NCBI RefSeq assembly: GCF_037042905.1
Contig: NC_087249.1
Span: 55,892,401-55,956,400, forward strand
From: Lytechinus pictus
Taxonomy: Eukaryota; Echinodermata; Echinoidea; Temnopleuroida; Toxopneustidae
DNA length: 64,000 bases
Direction of reading: 5' to 3'
In this document: positions 24,394 through 36,919 of the stretch, in pieces
How the letters are laid out: every line of letters starts with the position of its first letter
Position numbering within the stretch: position 1 is the first letter of the stretch
Notes under the pieces: model-generated
What the model was told of the DNA's origin: nothing
The model's database searches: none
The model's input: the letters and a program-made list of their open reading frames with translations, nothing else
Program-made: the position numbers and the translations under genes

Positions 24394-25135
24394 TGCTGCA
24401 CTAAAATTTCCGTTTTTTTCACGGAAAAAGTCCGGCAGCAATTTTTTTTCCCGTAAATTTACAGAAAGTGGTAATTTATGGAAAAGTTCTGTAAAATATA
24501 CATGATTCCGTAAATTACAATTCTTGAAAATACGGACTTTATTTACGGAACCTTTACAGAAAATTTACATAAATTATCATGATTCCGCATAAATAATTAA
24601 CGGGAAAAAGCAAAATTTGTCCGGAAATTTTTTTTTTTGTCCGTAATTTTTCGAATTCCTTTTCCGTAAAATTACCATACTTTAACAAAATTCCCATGTA
24701 GATTACGCACTTTATTAACGGAAATTTTACAGAAAATTTACTTGAATTAACATGATTCCGTATAAATAATTAACAGAAAAAAAAATTTGTCCAGAAATTT
24801 TGCTGCCGGATTTTGTTTTTTTATTCGTAATTTTACGGATTCCTATTCCGTAAAATTACCGTACTTTTACAAAATTTCCATGTAAAATACGGATTTTATT
24901 TACAAAAATTTTACAGAAAATTTACGTGAATTAACATGATTCCGTATAAATAATTAACGGAAAAAAAAAAATTTGTCCGGAAATTTTGCTGCCAGATTTT
25001 TGTTTTAATCCGTAATTTTACGGATTCCTTTTTCGTAAAATTACCGCACTTTTAAAAAATTCCCATGTAAATTTACACATTTCCATAAAAAAAAAAGTTT
25101 ACAGAATTCATAATTTTTTTACAGATATTTTTTAA
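24394..25135. repeat. CCGTAAAATTACGG-rich array (ACTGTTA-family element), copy 1
   Basis: It consists of imperfect ~180-bp tandem units made of TCCGGCAGCAAAATTTCCGGAC, a poly-A/T tract, CCGTTAATTATTTATACGGA, TTTACATGGGAATTTTGTAAAAG and CGGTAATTTTACGGAAAAGG. It is the reverse complement of the array at 36920-37689. The left edge CACTAAAATTTCCG resembles a shortened CACTGTTAGAAAATTTTCCG. Confidence 0.75.
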
Positions 25136-25313
25136 TCAGTAGATACCTTACAATAGGAACGCTGATTTGCTATTTAAACATGTACTCCCAAACACATGGT
25201 AGATTGAATGAATGCATTCACTTAAGGCCTGAACAAAAATTATGTTGCCCTTTTCTGACCTGGACGAATCGGGCCAGCTTTTTTCAATAATTTTGTTCAT
25301 ACAAAGCTTACTA

Positions 25314-25458
25314 CAGGGGCCGCGGAACGGTTTTGAAAGTGGGGGGGCTGACCATGCTAAAAATCACAATCATATGGTCATTTTTACGTTTTTGTACACG
25401 GTTTTGGAAAAAAGTGGGGGGCTGAAGCCCCCCCCCCCCCCCGGTTCCGCGGCCCCTG
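25314..25458. mobile_element. 145-bp GC-rich inverted-repeat element, TSD TACTA
   Basis: The ends are CAGGGGCCGCGGAACGG at 25314 and CCGGTTCCGCGGCCCCTG at 25458, flanked by TACTA (25309-25313, 25459-25463). The related sequence near 36755 (opposite strand) has the uninterrupted site with one TACTA, so the insertion and its 5-bp duplication are directly demonstrated. There is no coding capacity, and the superfamily is not certain. Confidence 0.88.
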
Positions 25459-25639
25459 TACTATTTCTAGAATAAAACATGGCAAAAGCGATTGTGTCTC
25501 GCCCACTCATGAAAATAACCAGAAATATCGTGATTTGCGAGGGCACACATCATAATTGTATTGAAACTTCATTGTGAAATGACTGGGATGGAATAACACT
25601 TGTCATAAGAGCCTTGCACATAAACTTTAATGTTGACCT

Positions 25640-25787
25640 GAAAATTCAATTCAAAATGGTTTATTAAAAATCCTTTCTTTGCGGTAAAAGCCGAATTGCG
25701 AAAGTTTGCATTTCAAACAAAATCATTAATAACAAGGTAAAAAAACTTATAGTACTACGAACGAATTTCAATATAGACATATACACT
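25640..25787 (-). repeat. CR1-like LINE 3' end fragment (minus)
   Basis: The minus strand reads TTTTTAATAAACCATTTTGAATTGAATTG, preceded by GCAATTCGGCTTTT. This is the same 3' end as at 35880-35989 and 36470-36570. The homology is cut at GACATATA|CACTGTTA (25787), where another array begins. Confidence 0.75.
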
Positions 25788-27200
25788 GTTAAAAATTGCC
25801 GTAATTTTACGGACAAAATTTAACAGAAATCGTCCGTAAACGATAAAATACGGAATAAAATTGTACATTTACGGATTTCTACAGAAAACCTGTAAAAATT
25901 ACATAATAATTAGGTAAATGATCAATTTTACGGACGTTTTCTGTAATTGTACAGAAGATCATTATTGAAAGGAGACGTTTACGATACATCTTGTAAATTT
26001 ACTGTAAGTAGATGTAAGTTTACGGATAAAATTTAACAGATAATTTGTATTACGTGTAAAGTGCATTTTCTACGGAAAATTTTGTAAAATTTACAGAAAA
26101 ATCAGGTTAACGATACATTTTCTGACGTTGTCCGTAATTGTAGTGAAGATCATTCTTGAAAGGAGACGTTTAGTGGTTTACGGTACAAATCTTTGTAAAT
26201 TTACTAGAAAGTAGCTGTAAGTTTACGGACAAGATTTAACAGATTAATTTGTACTATACAAACTACGGAAAATTTGTAAAAATTACATAAAAATCAGGTA
26301 AATGATCAATTTTACAAACGTTTTGATCCGTAATTGTACAGAAGATCATTATTGAAAGGAGACGTTTACGGTACATCTTGTAAATTTACTGTAAAGTAGA
26401 TGTAAGTTTACGGACAACGTCAGAAAATGTATCATATAACCTGATTTTTCTGTAAAGTTTACAAATTTTCCGTAGAAATTCCACTTTACATATATTAAAA
26501 ATTAATCTCAGAAATGAGACGTTTAGTGGTTTACGGTACAAATCTTTGTAAATTTACTAGAAAGTAGCTGTAAATTTACGGACAAGATTTAACAGAAATG
26601 GCAATTTCTACGGAAACTTTGTAGAATTTACAGAAAAATCAGGTTTTATGATAAATTTACTGACGTACTTGTCCGTATAATTGTAGTGAATATCATTATT
26701 GAAAGGAGATGTTTACGGTAAATATCTTTGTTTATTTACTATAAAGTATGTGTAGCTGTAAGTTTACGGACAAGCCACAGATTAATTCGTAATATGTGTA
26801 AAATGCAATTTCTATGGAAAATTTGTAAAATTTACAGAAAAATCAGGTTAATAATAAATTTACTGACGTTGACCGTAATTGTAGTGAAGATCATTTATTG
26901 AAAGGAGACGTTTACAATACGTCTTGTAAATTTACTGTAAAGTAGATGTAAGTTTATGGACAAGATATAACAGATTAATTTGTAATATGTGTAAAGTGCA
27001 ATTTCTTTGGGAAATTTGTAAAATTTACAGAAAAATCAGGTTAAATGGTAAATTTACTGACGTAAGGAGACGTTTACATACTTCTTTGTAAATTTACTGT
27101 AAAGTAGATGTAAGTTTATGGACACGATTTAACAGATATGCAATTTCTACGGAAAATGTGTAAAATTTACAGAAAAATCAAGTTAATGATGAATATTCTG
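25788..27200. repeat. Second ACTGTTA-type array with ~160-200-bp units
   Basis: The left end is CACTGTTAAAAATTGCCGTAATTTTACGG. About seven units follow, marked by GAAAGGAGACGTTTA (25967, 26157, 26353, 26513, 26700, 26900, 27064) and containing AAGTAGATGTAAGTTTACGGAC, ATTTAACAGAT and TTTACAGAAAAATCAGGTTAA. The array differs from the TCCGGCAGC array but uses the same TTTACGGAC vocabulary. No right-hand terminus matching CACTGTTA was found. Confidence 0.65.
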
Positions 27201-27561
27201 ACCTTTTCGAGCATGCGCACTTGAGAAGTTTGTGAAAAAACCGCGAAGCCAAGAGAATTTTCCTTGCGGCCTTGGATGTGTCAAGTGATCTTCTTGATCA
27301 GAAATTCGTAAGTATTTTGCTTTGAATTCGTAAAAGAAATTCCTGCTGTACTTCTCTGGAATATATTGATACGTTTTATGCAGTTATATGAAATTAATAG
27401 TGTTGGTTTTCATAATTACGAACAAGGTTTTGGCATTGACAAGTCCAGACGATGCAATGTATCGTCGCATGCGCGCTGCTACAGTCCCATCGGTGCATTT
27501 GAGTGTTGGATATTTTGACGCTGTGGTTGAACGAAATGAAGGGGCGAAGCCGTGGGCCAAG
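27201..27561. other. Non-coding spacer
   Basis: I recognise no gene or repeat end. The sequence becomes GC-rich close to the element that starts at 27562. Confidence 0.4.
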
Positions 27562-29007
27562 CCCGGGGGAGGGGGGGGGGGGCACTCACCTCAGTATATA
27601 ATGCATAGTGGGTATGTGCCGCGGAGGGGACCCCCATTTTCACACTCAAATTTTCGTTCCAAGGCATAGCATTTTTGTCTTATTGAGAAAAAGAACAAAG
27701 AAAGCCGCTCCAAAGCATAGCAATTTAGCATTTTCTTCTTTATTTTATTAATTAATCTTAATTCTTATTGAGAAAAAAAGAAGAAAGAAATCCGCTCCAA
27801 AGCTTCGCATATTTTCCGTTTTGCCGTTCTGAGCCGCAGTTTTGGTGAAAAGCGGCCGCATGCAGAGCGCTGTCCGACCATCCCATCTGCGCTAGCTAGC
27901 GCACCCGGCGCCCATGCCGCCGGGCTATATTAGCTGCATGCACGTTAGACAGAAATAACCGTCGTTTCTGGGGATTTATTCAACAATTTCTGACATTTTA
28001 CTGTAATCCCCATTTACCTACGGTAGGGTGTACTTGTGGGCTCGCATGTGTTCTCATTCCCTCCCTTTTGTCAATTCACAGTCCAAAGTTTGATGTAATT
28101 TTACACATCGAATTTACAATCTAAGGATGTATAAACAACAAACTTTTAAAACTTGATATTTCAATGTTTAAATACTTTAAACGATATAGATGAAAAAGGC
28201 ATGAAAAATATACTTTACCGATGTTTAATTGGGTTGAACACGATAAAAATGGACAAAATGGCAGCCAAACTATAAAATATTTACAAACGAACGTCAACAA
28301 TCACGAATGTGATATCGATATTGCTTTCGATATTATACGATCTGCTCCATATGCGAACGAAACCGAAGATAAACGATACTAGTTATACTAGTACTAGTAC
28401 TAGTTATAATCGCGATATATCGATTAGAGACATTAAGTTAATAACGATAATGACGTCATTCAAGATGGCAACTTGCAAGAAAAACCGTCAGGTCAGGTGA
28501 AAATGTCTTAGATGACAGATTTCTCAATCATCCAGAGGATTTTTTTCAATAACTCCGGCCCAAGGTATGCAATTACTTAAGTTATTTATATTTCCCTGAT
28601 AATGGAAACCATGAAACTTTCAATTTTGCTTAAAAAACAGTTTTAAATCGCGATCTATAAAACGCTAGTTCACTATACGTTGGCTGTAGGTACGGGGCCC
28701 CATCCCCTTCAGTCTATGTATGGTGAGTGGAGCCAACGTAGTTCAGCGGAACAACCAAAATACAGAGACTGAAGCTTTTGGTCTACATGCACGTATGCCC
28801 GTTCCAGGCATAGGGATGAATACGCAATCACACGCAGGCGACCCGTTCCAAGGACCCCCGTTTTCACAAACATTTGTCGTTCCGAAGCCCGTTCCGAGGA
28901 CCCTCCTTTTTACAATAAGCCCGCTCCAAGGCCCCCATTTTTTGTCTCACCCGCGGCACATACCCACTACTTTTTTGGTCGAGTGCCCCCCCCCCCCCCC
29001 CCGGGGG
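27562..29007. mobile_element. G-tract-ended inverted-repeat transposon, non-autonomous
   Basis: The left end reads CCCGGGGGAGGGG...GGCACTC, then AGTGGGTATGTGCCGCGG. The right end (28960-29007) is its reverse complement, CCGCGGCACATACCCACTAC then GAGTGCCCC...CCGGGGG. CCAAG flanks both sides (27557-27561, 29008-29012). Because of the G-runs the target duplication could be 5-8 bp (GGGCCAAG). Both subterminal zones repeat phrases such as CGTTCCAAGG and ACCCCCATTTT. The interior (28000-28700) contains no recognisable coding region. Confidence 0.8.
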
Positions 29008-29219
29008 CCAAGCTTGTTTTATGAGCTTCACAAGGATATTTATATTATGATGCCATTTATATATTCATTTGTATCTTCATTTGTAAATGTCAAGATGAAA
29101 ATATAAACCTCAAAATATTTAATTTGTGCAATTAAAGATTAAACTTATTTAAATTAAACTAAAGGCATGTAAAGGGGTAGATTAGATTAGATCTAAATAA
29201 ATCAAATCAATGACAATGT

Positions 29220-29980
29220 CAACTGTAGTGTAGTGTATACCGTCCTCGGGCGAAGTTCATGCAAGCTCCACTCCACTTCACTACCGCTACACTACACTCC
29301 ACCTACCCGAACTTCGGGACGGTGAGCTCGATCGGATATTCCGAGTGACAAACGTGGCTGTGGGGTGGCCAATGGAAATGTTATTTATTGTAAAAATCAT
29401 TTTAAACAATATACGAGAAAGAAAAATGGCTTAATTTCTTATTCTTCACCCGTATTTCACTCCGTGTCCATCCTTTGGTTATCCTCTAAATTGTTGATTT
29501 TGGGCCAGTATCTATTTCCTCACGTCACTATTCACGGCCGATTTCAAAACATCGCATGCGATCGCTCACAGGTCAAACAGCATAAATATTTATATTATTG
29601 GATGGTTCAGAAAATACCAAAAATATTCTACGAGTTGGGGAAAATGTTTTTCTTCCTCGTTTTATTTTTTTTTCTATAATTTTTACAATAAATTACATTT
29701 CCATCCCACCTTTGTCACTAGCGGTAGTGAAGACATGGAGTGGAGCCTGCACGAACTTCGCTCGAGGTAGATCTAGTAATGATTTAGTGCTGGCTAGCGA
29801 CCGACGGTTTCCATTCTCAGCCGCTCACTGGTTATTCAGTTAAGACTGTGGTGCCTGTGTGTGTATGTGTGATGCGAAGCTACCTCGGCTCAAGCGATGT
29901 TGACGACCTTGTTGGAGCGTACATTGTAGCGGTAGTGAAGTGGAGTGGAGCCTGCACGAACATCGCTTTAGGTAATGCGA
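29220..29980. repeat. Inverted repeats around CACTCCACTTCACTACCGCTAC
   Basis: GCGAAGTTCATGCAAGCTCCACT followed by CCACTTCACTACCGCTAC at about 29250-29295 recurs inverted at 29719-29770 and again at 29926-29965. This suggests two overlapping or nested foldback elements. No ORF with a recognisable domain is present, and 29980-30215 is featureless. Confidence 0.55.
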
Positions 29981-31212
29981 AGCGTGCTGTACATGTGTTC
30001 TCTGGACGTGCGGGCATGGGTTTAGTGACAGTGTGCGTATGATTGTGAAGGGTTGAAGCCCGGGTTGAAGTTTCTTACAGCTCTGTGGGTTTATCTATAA
30101 TTAAATGATTCTCTTTTCAAGCTTAAATTCTTATAATGATTGCTACATTCCAATTATTTGATTAAATTGTTTGTTTTAGAACAGGTCTTTTATTTTTTCC
30201 TCAGACTATTTTTCCCATTACATATCAATTAAAGAGAGTCTTCACTTGTGTTTCATTGAATTATTATACAATGTCCACTGTAATGAAAATGGAAACATGC
30301 CAGTCAAATGAAAGTGTAATATAAGTGGAAACATGCTGGTCTATTGACTATATGTTGACCATATAGTAGAAAGCGAAATTTGTTCTCAGCTGTAATTATT
30401 CTTTCTTCTATGGGAACTTGCTTCTCAAAGATCAAATAAAATTTCCGAAGACCCCATATAATTTTGTTCTATTTGGTGCATTTAAAGAGGAGAAAGAAAT
30501 GCTTTTTTTCAATTTGCCTAAATTGCATTTCAAAATATACCTTTTCCTTTTGCTTTCGGCACAGGCCAATTTTTAGAGGCTGAAATATTAAAGAGTTGAT
30601 TACTTAAATTTTGTTCAAAAATCTTTTTCATATCACTTGCAAATAATAGAGAAAATATAGCGCCCCCCCCAAAAAAAAATTATTTTTAAAGGCATCTTGC
30701 ACAAATTATTACAATGTTTTTGTTTTATTTAACAATCACTATGAGATCTGTATAAAGTGATAAACCAATGAATTATTTTTATATGTTTATGTTTCCAATT
30801 ATTTGCCTATTTATTAAAAAATAATGTTTGTGTTATTTGACGATTGTTTCACAGAATTACGTCGTCGGTTGTCATCTACCTACACCCATGGATTATCTCC
30901 ATCACCTTCACAACCTTGAATTGCTAAGAGAGGTATGATTGATAAGTTTGGTTTACATTGTTTTAATTTGTTTAAAAGTATTATTGAAATGATTTGATGA
31001 GATAACATAAATGAAAACTTGAAATAACATTTTGAATGTAGTTTTTGTTTATGGACAATCTTTTGAAGACAATTAAGATTGCAGTAATTATGTTGGTAGA
31101 TGTGTAATCAAATCTACATGCACATGTTCACTTTTTGGAACGTTTATAAAGATCACAAAATAAAAGAATTAAAAATAATATTCAACTCTTCTGCATACAT
31201 GTACAGCTACCT

Positions 31213-31414
31213 TTGCCAAGACCACGTCGTGGGCTACGGGATGCTAGAAATCCATTGGAATCGTACGAGGATCGAGATCGGTATCGACTGTCAAAAGAAA
31301 CCGTCATTTACATCATCAACATGCTGGAAGCCGAATTGAAGAGGGACACACAGAGGAATGATCCACTTCCCGTTTATTTGCAGGTGTTGACGGCTCTCCG
31401 TTTTTATGTGGTGG
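31213..31414 (+). pseudogene. Harbinger transposase, N-terminal exon (copy 2)
   Basis: This is the best preserved copy of this exon. It reads PRPRRGLRDARNPLESYED, then RDRYRLSKETVIYIINMLEAEL, and ends PVYLQVLTALRFYVVG. 'Y.LSKETV..I...L...L' and 'P...QVL.ALRF...G' are conserved in the N-terminal helical domain of Harbinger transposases. The exon ends GTGGTGG|GTAATT at a GT donor. The start codon could not be fixed; the upstream ATG at 31213 lies in frame. Confidence 0.8.
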
Positions 31415-33247
31415 GTAATTGAATTAAACGATTATTGAGTGTTTCTGGGCTCTGTTAAATCTATTTGACTGAGGTTGTTTCTATTAATTTTAGGTCTCCT
31501 GACAAAGTTGATGATGATGACAATATCTAGAAATCAGAGAGGGAGCACATAAGTAAGAGTATCATTTAAGCAAACAGTCAAGTACCTATGAATTGCACAC
31601 TTAAAAATTCCAAAACTACCACAGCAGGAGTGAAGCTCTGATGTTTCTGCTGTTAGAACTGTTATGTCAGGTTATAGTTATAAATTCGTCATAACCCTAA
31701 ATTGGCAGATCACCCCCCACCCCCCCCCCCCGAATCTTGGCTGTGTTGCGATGAAAAGCTATGAAATTTGGCACATAGATAACGAGTCGAGATGAACATA
31801 CACACAAAAAACTAGAACTGCAATCGTATCAGAACAATGTGCATGCATTGACGCCTGTGATTTTATGGAGGGCAAGAAACAGAAGGAGATAAAGAGAAAA
31901 CTCCTGAGGATATACATTTTCAAAATATTAAGAGGGCACTATTTTTATAGGCAATGGTTACTGATGCGTAAAATAAACCATTTGCCATATGAGGGATGAT
32001 ACCATTAGCAAACCCTAAAAAAGTGATACCAAGATAAATGGAAACAAGGAAGTGATTTTACTGTATTCCAACTTTTTAATAGAGAGCGCTATTTCGTAAA
32101 GGTAATGGTCACTGATGTGTAGAATGAAAAAAAAAACAGTTGAATTTTGGACTATCATAAGTCAACCCTGAAAATATGAAACTGAAATAAATGAAAACAA
32201 GTAAGTGATGGCCATTTTACTATGCGTAAAAAACAGATGAATAAGGAAGCATGTTACCATTAGCAAACCCTGAAAAATATCAGACCAAAATGAATAAAAA
32301 CAAGGAAGTTACGGCCATTTTACGATTTTCCTACTTCCTATTTCAATAAATATGATTTTTTTTAAATGTAGACTATTTCGGATTTGAATTTAGGGCATGA
32401 AGACGGCATTTTGAAGGGCAAGTCATATTTTAATATGAAGAGCATGCAACTCTTAAACAATCTACAGCAATTTGTTAGAAGTGTGTAGCATGCAGGATAA
32501 GAGAGTAAGGATGGGATTAGGAATAGTATGCAAATGGACTTGAAATTTACAAAATGGCACCTGGATGGTCATCAGGTCATGCATTGCCCCTGTCCGTCCC
32601 CCCCCCCCTTGGTTTCTGCGCAATAAGTAAAAAAAATATTTAATGGATTAAAAAAAAAATTGGTGTGTAGGTAAAGGACACCAAAATACAGCCTCGGTTC
32701 AAATTCGGAGTCCGCAGGTCAAAGGTCACAGCTCATTAGATCTGCGAGTTGGTTTCCACATGATTATTATAAGTTCCAAATGAATATTTAGAATTTTTTT
32801 TTTATTTGACTTATGTTCATGTGAATTATCACACATAGACATCTAATTTGTGTAATATGTATGGGAAATACCATGTATGTTGCGTGCCATGTTATATAGT
32901 GGTACACTTTGGGGGTACCGTACCAGTTTTTTCGAACTTTTATCAATAGATGTGCGAAAACATCAAGGTAAAAAGTCATAAAAGCACGGGGCAGAAAATA
33001 AACATTATTCAATGGCTGTTTTTGAAGTCAGTACTGCTGCTATATTGAATCGCATAATGATGGCAACACTGTAAGAGGCCCTCCACTTGTTAAAATGAAT
33101 TGCAGAAAATTGATATTTGTAAAAGATTAATATTCTTATGAAATATGTGCTTGATCAGAAGTATCATCTGTATGTGCTTCAATGAATTGTTTTAAAATAA
33201 CCTCGAAACAATGGCCTATCAACCATATGGTTTGTTTGATTTTACAG

Positions 33248-33504
33248 GATCATTTCAAAAGATGCATGGTGATGAGGTAGCAATTATCATCACAGTCATC
33301 AAATGAATGTGTCAAATCATCAAAGATGTTTCGGAAGCTATAGCAAGAAGGAAGAGGCAATACATGAAGTTTCCTTCGACAAGAGAACAAGTTGAAGCAA
33401 CTCAGCGACAGTTCTACCAGTACTGTAGATATATCAGGAGCCCTGGTGGGGATCAGGCAATATACTTCCTCAACAGGAAGAGTAGATACTCGGTCAATGT
33501 ACAG
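33248..33504 (+). pseudogene. Harbinger transposase exon 2 with first catalytic Asp deleted (copy 2)
   Basis: The exon is bounded by TTTACAG|GATCA and GTACAG|GTTAGA. It starts well (CAA AAG ATG CAT GGT GAT, no stop), then a small rearrangement near 33285 shifts the frame. IIKDVSEAIARRKRQYMKFP is kept. YCRYIRSPGGD replaces the YCRFPGVIGAIDGTHVYIRSPGGD seen in copy 1, so 39 bp including GAIDGTH are missing in frame. Without that aspartate the DDE triad is incomplete. Confidence 0.85.
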
Positions 33505-33839
33505 GTTAGATTAATTCTACCCTTTCTTAGGCCCTTTTCACAATTAGTGCTGAGACTGCTTGCAACCTTTGTGATTGTGTGCGACATATATTGTGATCAA
33601 ATGATTGCAATTGCTAATACAAGCAAATGTGAAAGCCACTCAAATTACTATAACTAGAACAATGTACTATTTTGTATAAAGTTTGGCAAAAAAAAAGAAT
33701 GTGACATTAATTTTCTTTCCTAGGATTTCCTATCACTTCAGTTTCATTTATAGTAATTATTCGATTCGTATTTGATTGGGCAATTTTTAAAATGAGTAGT
33801 TAATTCTGTAGCATATTTTTTTAATATGCATTTTTTTTT

Positions 33840-34105
33840 TTTTTTTTTTTGCAAGTACTGAGCAATGGAAGCAGTGGATGGGTGGGGTGATTGTTGGATA
33901 AATCAACCTAACATGGAAAGCACACCAATAATTTTTATGTGCATGCATGTTAAAATTGCATTCCAAATATGTGATAAACTTGTAAAACTCAATTGTTGTG
34001 TGCTCCCATTGGATGTCCCAAAGAAAATTGAAAATTAAGTGCCCAGAACGATATAGAGACAGTTATGAATGTAAGATTTGATATTCCTCTTTTGTCTTTT
34101 GCTAG
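33840..34105. other. Harbinger intron remnant with poly-T
   Basis: A poly-T tract lies at 33832-33850 and the acceptor TTTTGCTAG ends at 34105. It is shared in inverted form with 39017-39300. Confidence 0.5.
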
Positions 34106-34180
34106 GTTGTTTGTGATCAGGCTGGGAAAATAACAAGCATCGTTGCCAGATGGCCTGGCAGCACACCTAACTCCGCAACC
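34106..34180 (+). pseudogene. Harbinger transposase exon 3, second catalytic Asp (copy 2)
   Basis: This 75-bp exon lies between TTTTGCTAG and GTAAGT and encodes VVCDQAGKITSIVARWPGST. In Harbinger transposases this block ('VCDxxxxxxxVxARWPGSxHDS') carries the second DDE aspartate. The same exon is present on the minus strand at 39016-38942. Confidence 0.8.
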
Positions 34181-34205
34181 GTAAGTCACTTTTCAACCAA
34201 ACTTG

Positions 34206-35989
34206 GATGGTAAATGTACTTAGGCGACCTGCATGTTATGCTGCAGTCGGAGGTCACATGGTAAGGTCAAAGTGTTCCACAATGGACATAAGTTTTAGTA
34301 GAAATGTACCAAACCCGACGGTGCTCTCACTCCATGATGTGCCACTGCATCGTAGCAATCCAGTCGGATTTGAAATGGTCTACACATGTTGAATATATGG
34401 TCAAGCGCGCAAATAGTCGTTTATATGTTCTTCGCACTTTGAAATATCATAGTCTGTAATTTCAGGACCTTATAGTTGTATATATTAGTTTCGTGAGACC
34501 AGTTGTTGAATATGCTGTACCTGTATGGTCAGGAGCACTAACAAAACAACAAGTACAAGTCATCGAACGTATTCAGAAACGTGCCCTTAGAATCCTTTTT
34601 GGAGCAGCATATTCTTCATATGAGCATGCTTTACTCCAGTCAGAACTGATGTCTCTTGAAGATTGATGGATCAAACTCTTGTCTTGCGTTTGCGAAGTCT
34701 ATGCAAATCCCCACGTCTAAACTGTATCACCTTCTACCTCAAAATAGGACTTGTCAATATCAGACTAGAAGCTTGGCCGGAACAGTAGAGATGCGATGTC
34801 GAACTTCACGATATAGAAATAGCCCCTTGCCCTCGTTGATTCGGCACCTTAAAGAGAAATTCCAGTAGTTGCAGTAAACACTGATTTCATGAGAAAGTCT
34901 GTAAAACAAGACTTAATTGTCAGTATATCATCGAGGATCTAGATCTGGTACAGTTACATAAACTGAACTTTGTGAAATCTTGAAATCTACGCTGAAAAAT
35001 GTTCAGGCTGAAGATCCCCAACACAGATAAGCGCACGTGGGACAGTGTATAATTATTGCTTCGAATGTCGGGCCCGACGCTCTACCTGAATCCTGTGCTT
35101 ATTTGCTGATTTCTCAGCAATTACACAATTTCTTCCAGAATCCTTTGGCACATATGTTTTATTTATACAAACAGACACTTTGGTGGTCATTTCATTGGAT
35201 TCTGTACGAACTCATTTTGATATCGTTACCCAAACTAGCATTTACCTTTAACTCTAAAAGAATTGATTACAAGGAGTAGTTTTTTTTTTATATATCTTCC
35301 CCTATCGTTACATGTATAATAATATCAAACTACGAATGGCTGAGAATTAAAGAACTCATCATTCATTGGACTCTTAAAATGTGATATCATTAAAAGATTG
35401 TTTTTATAAAATGCAGATTACATACTAATTCTAATGTTGAGTTCTCTTTATGTTGGCGAACTCAAGTTTCATTTCATTTCATTTCATTTTACTTTGTTAA
35501 TCAAAATATTTTTCTTTCATATGAGCAATTATTCACTGATATCTAGTCGTAAACTTAATATTTGAATTGAAGTCACAAAAATTGCCAAAATATGTAATAT
35601 TGCAGCATGTATGAAAAAATGTGACCTAATTGCTTCTTCGCCCTTTTCTCTCTGTTTCCCTTCCACCATCAATTTCTTCTCTTCTCTCTCTCTGCCTCTC
35701 TTCTCTCTTCCACTATTTCTATTCCTTTCTGCTTTCCAATTCATTTCCTCTATCCACTCATATTTACATGTATTTTGAATATTTTTCAATTTTTTTTATT
35801 GATCAGTGAGTATCGATTTAAATTTATTTATGATATACTTTGTTACATATGTCTATATTGAAATTTGTTCGTAGTACTATAAGTTTTTTTACCTTGTTAT
35901 TGATGATTTTGTTTGAAATGTAAATTTTCGCAATTCGGCTTTTGCCGCAAAGAAAGGATTTTTAATAAACCATTTTGAATTGAATTGAA
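34206..35989 (+). pseudogene. CR1-like LINE, C-terminal RT part and 3' end (left arm)
   Basis: Broken frames read LKWSTHVEYMVKRANSRLY, YISFVRPVVEYAVPVWSGAL and TKQQVQVIERIQKRALRILFG, then LCLAFAKSMQIPTSKLYHLLP. These align with the C-terminus of the LINE at 13210-13533 (YIRPLLEYCTPVFNGALTKQQ). The 3' UTR ends with ATAAACCATTTTGAATTGAATTGAA at about 35989. A ~35-bp deletion near 34362 and frameshifts inactivate it. A 390-bp segment (34855-35245) is absent from the right-arm copy. Confidence 0.8.
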
Positions 35990-36604
35990 TTTACAGGTCA
36001 ACATTAAAGTTTATGTGCAAGGCTCTCTTTATGTTGGCGAACTCAAGTTTCATTTCATTTCATTTCATTTTACTTTGTTAATCAAAATATTTTTCTTTCA
36101 TATGAGCAATTATTCACTGATATCTAGTCGTAAACTTAATATTTGAATTGAAGTCACAAAAATTGCCAAAATATGTAATATTGCAGCATGTATGAAAAAA
36201 TGTGACCTAATTGCTTCTTCGCCCTTTTCTCTCTGTTTCCCTTCCACCATCAATTTCTTCTCTTCTCTCTCTCTGCCTCTCTTCTCTCTTCCACTATTTC
36301 TATTCCTTTCTGCTTTCCAATTCATTTCCTCTATCCACTCATATTTACATGTATTTTGAATATTTTTCATTTTTTTTTATTGATCAGTGAGTATCGATTT
36401 AAATTTATTTATGATATACTTTGTTACATATGTCTATATTGAAATTTGTTCGTAGTACTTTAAGTTTTTTTACCTTGTTATTGATGATTTTGTTTGAAAT
36501 GTAAATTTTCGCAATTCGGCTTTTGCCGCAAAGAAAGGATTTTTAATAAACCATTTTGAATTGAATTGAATTTACAGGTCAACATTAAAGTTTATGTGCA
36601 AGGC
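35443..36604 (+). repeat. Near-identical 581-bp tandem duplication of the LINE 3' UTR
   Basis: Unit 1 (35443-36023) and unit 2 (36024-36604) both begin TCTCTTTATGTTGGCG and end TTTATGTGCAAGGC. By eye I find only two or three base differences (for example ACTATAAG versus ACTTTAAG). The junction carries CTCT microhomology. The CT-rich reverse-strand ORFs at 35529-35789 and 36110-36370 are artefacts of this repeat and not genes. Confidence 0.85.
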
Positions 36605-36919
36605 TCTTATGACAAGTGTTATTCCATCCCAGTCATTTCACAATGAAGTTTCAATACAATTATGTTGTGTGCCCTCGCAAATCACGATATTTCTGGTTAT
36701 TTTCATGAGTGGGCTAGACACAATCACTGTTGCCATGTTTTATTCTAGAAATAGTAAGCTTAGTATGAAAAAAATTATTGAAAAAAGCTGGCCCGATTTG
36801 TCCAGGTCAGAAAAGGGCAACACAATTTTTGTTCAGGCCTTAAGTGAATGCATTCATACAATCTACCATGTGTTTGGGAGTACATGTTTAAATAGCAAAT
36901 CAGCGTTCCTATTGTAAGG

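Larger units (their letters stand above)
30216..33560 (+). mobile_element. PIF/Harbinger-containing block, copy 2
   Basis: This is a continuous copy of the block that is split in copy 1. Transposase exon remnants lie at 31213-31414, 33248-33504 and 34106-34180. From 31571 onward it also forms the left arm of the large palindrome ending at 41168. The tandem repeat at 31920-32240 has only two units here. Confidence 0.75.

Noticed and set aside
29365..30042. Plus-strand ORFs (29365-29679, 29598-29843, 29848-30042)
   Set aside because: They overlap, are compositionally odd, run through the inverted-repeat blocks and have no recognised motif.
35529..36370. Two identical 86-codon minus-strand ORFs
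   Set aside because: They lie in the CT-rich LINE 3' UTR and are duplicated only because the 581-bp repeat is.
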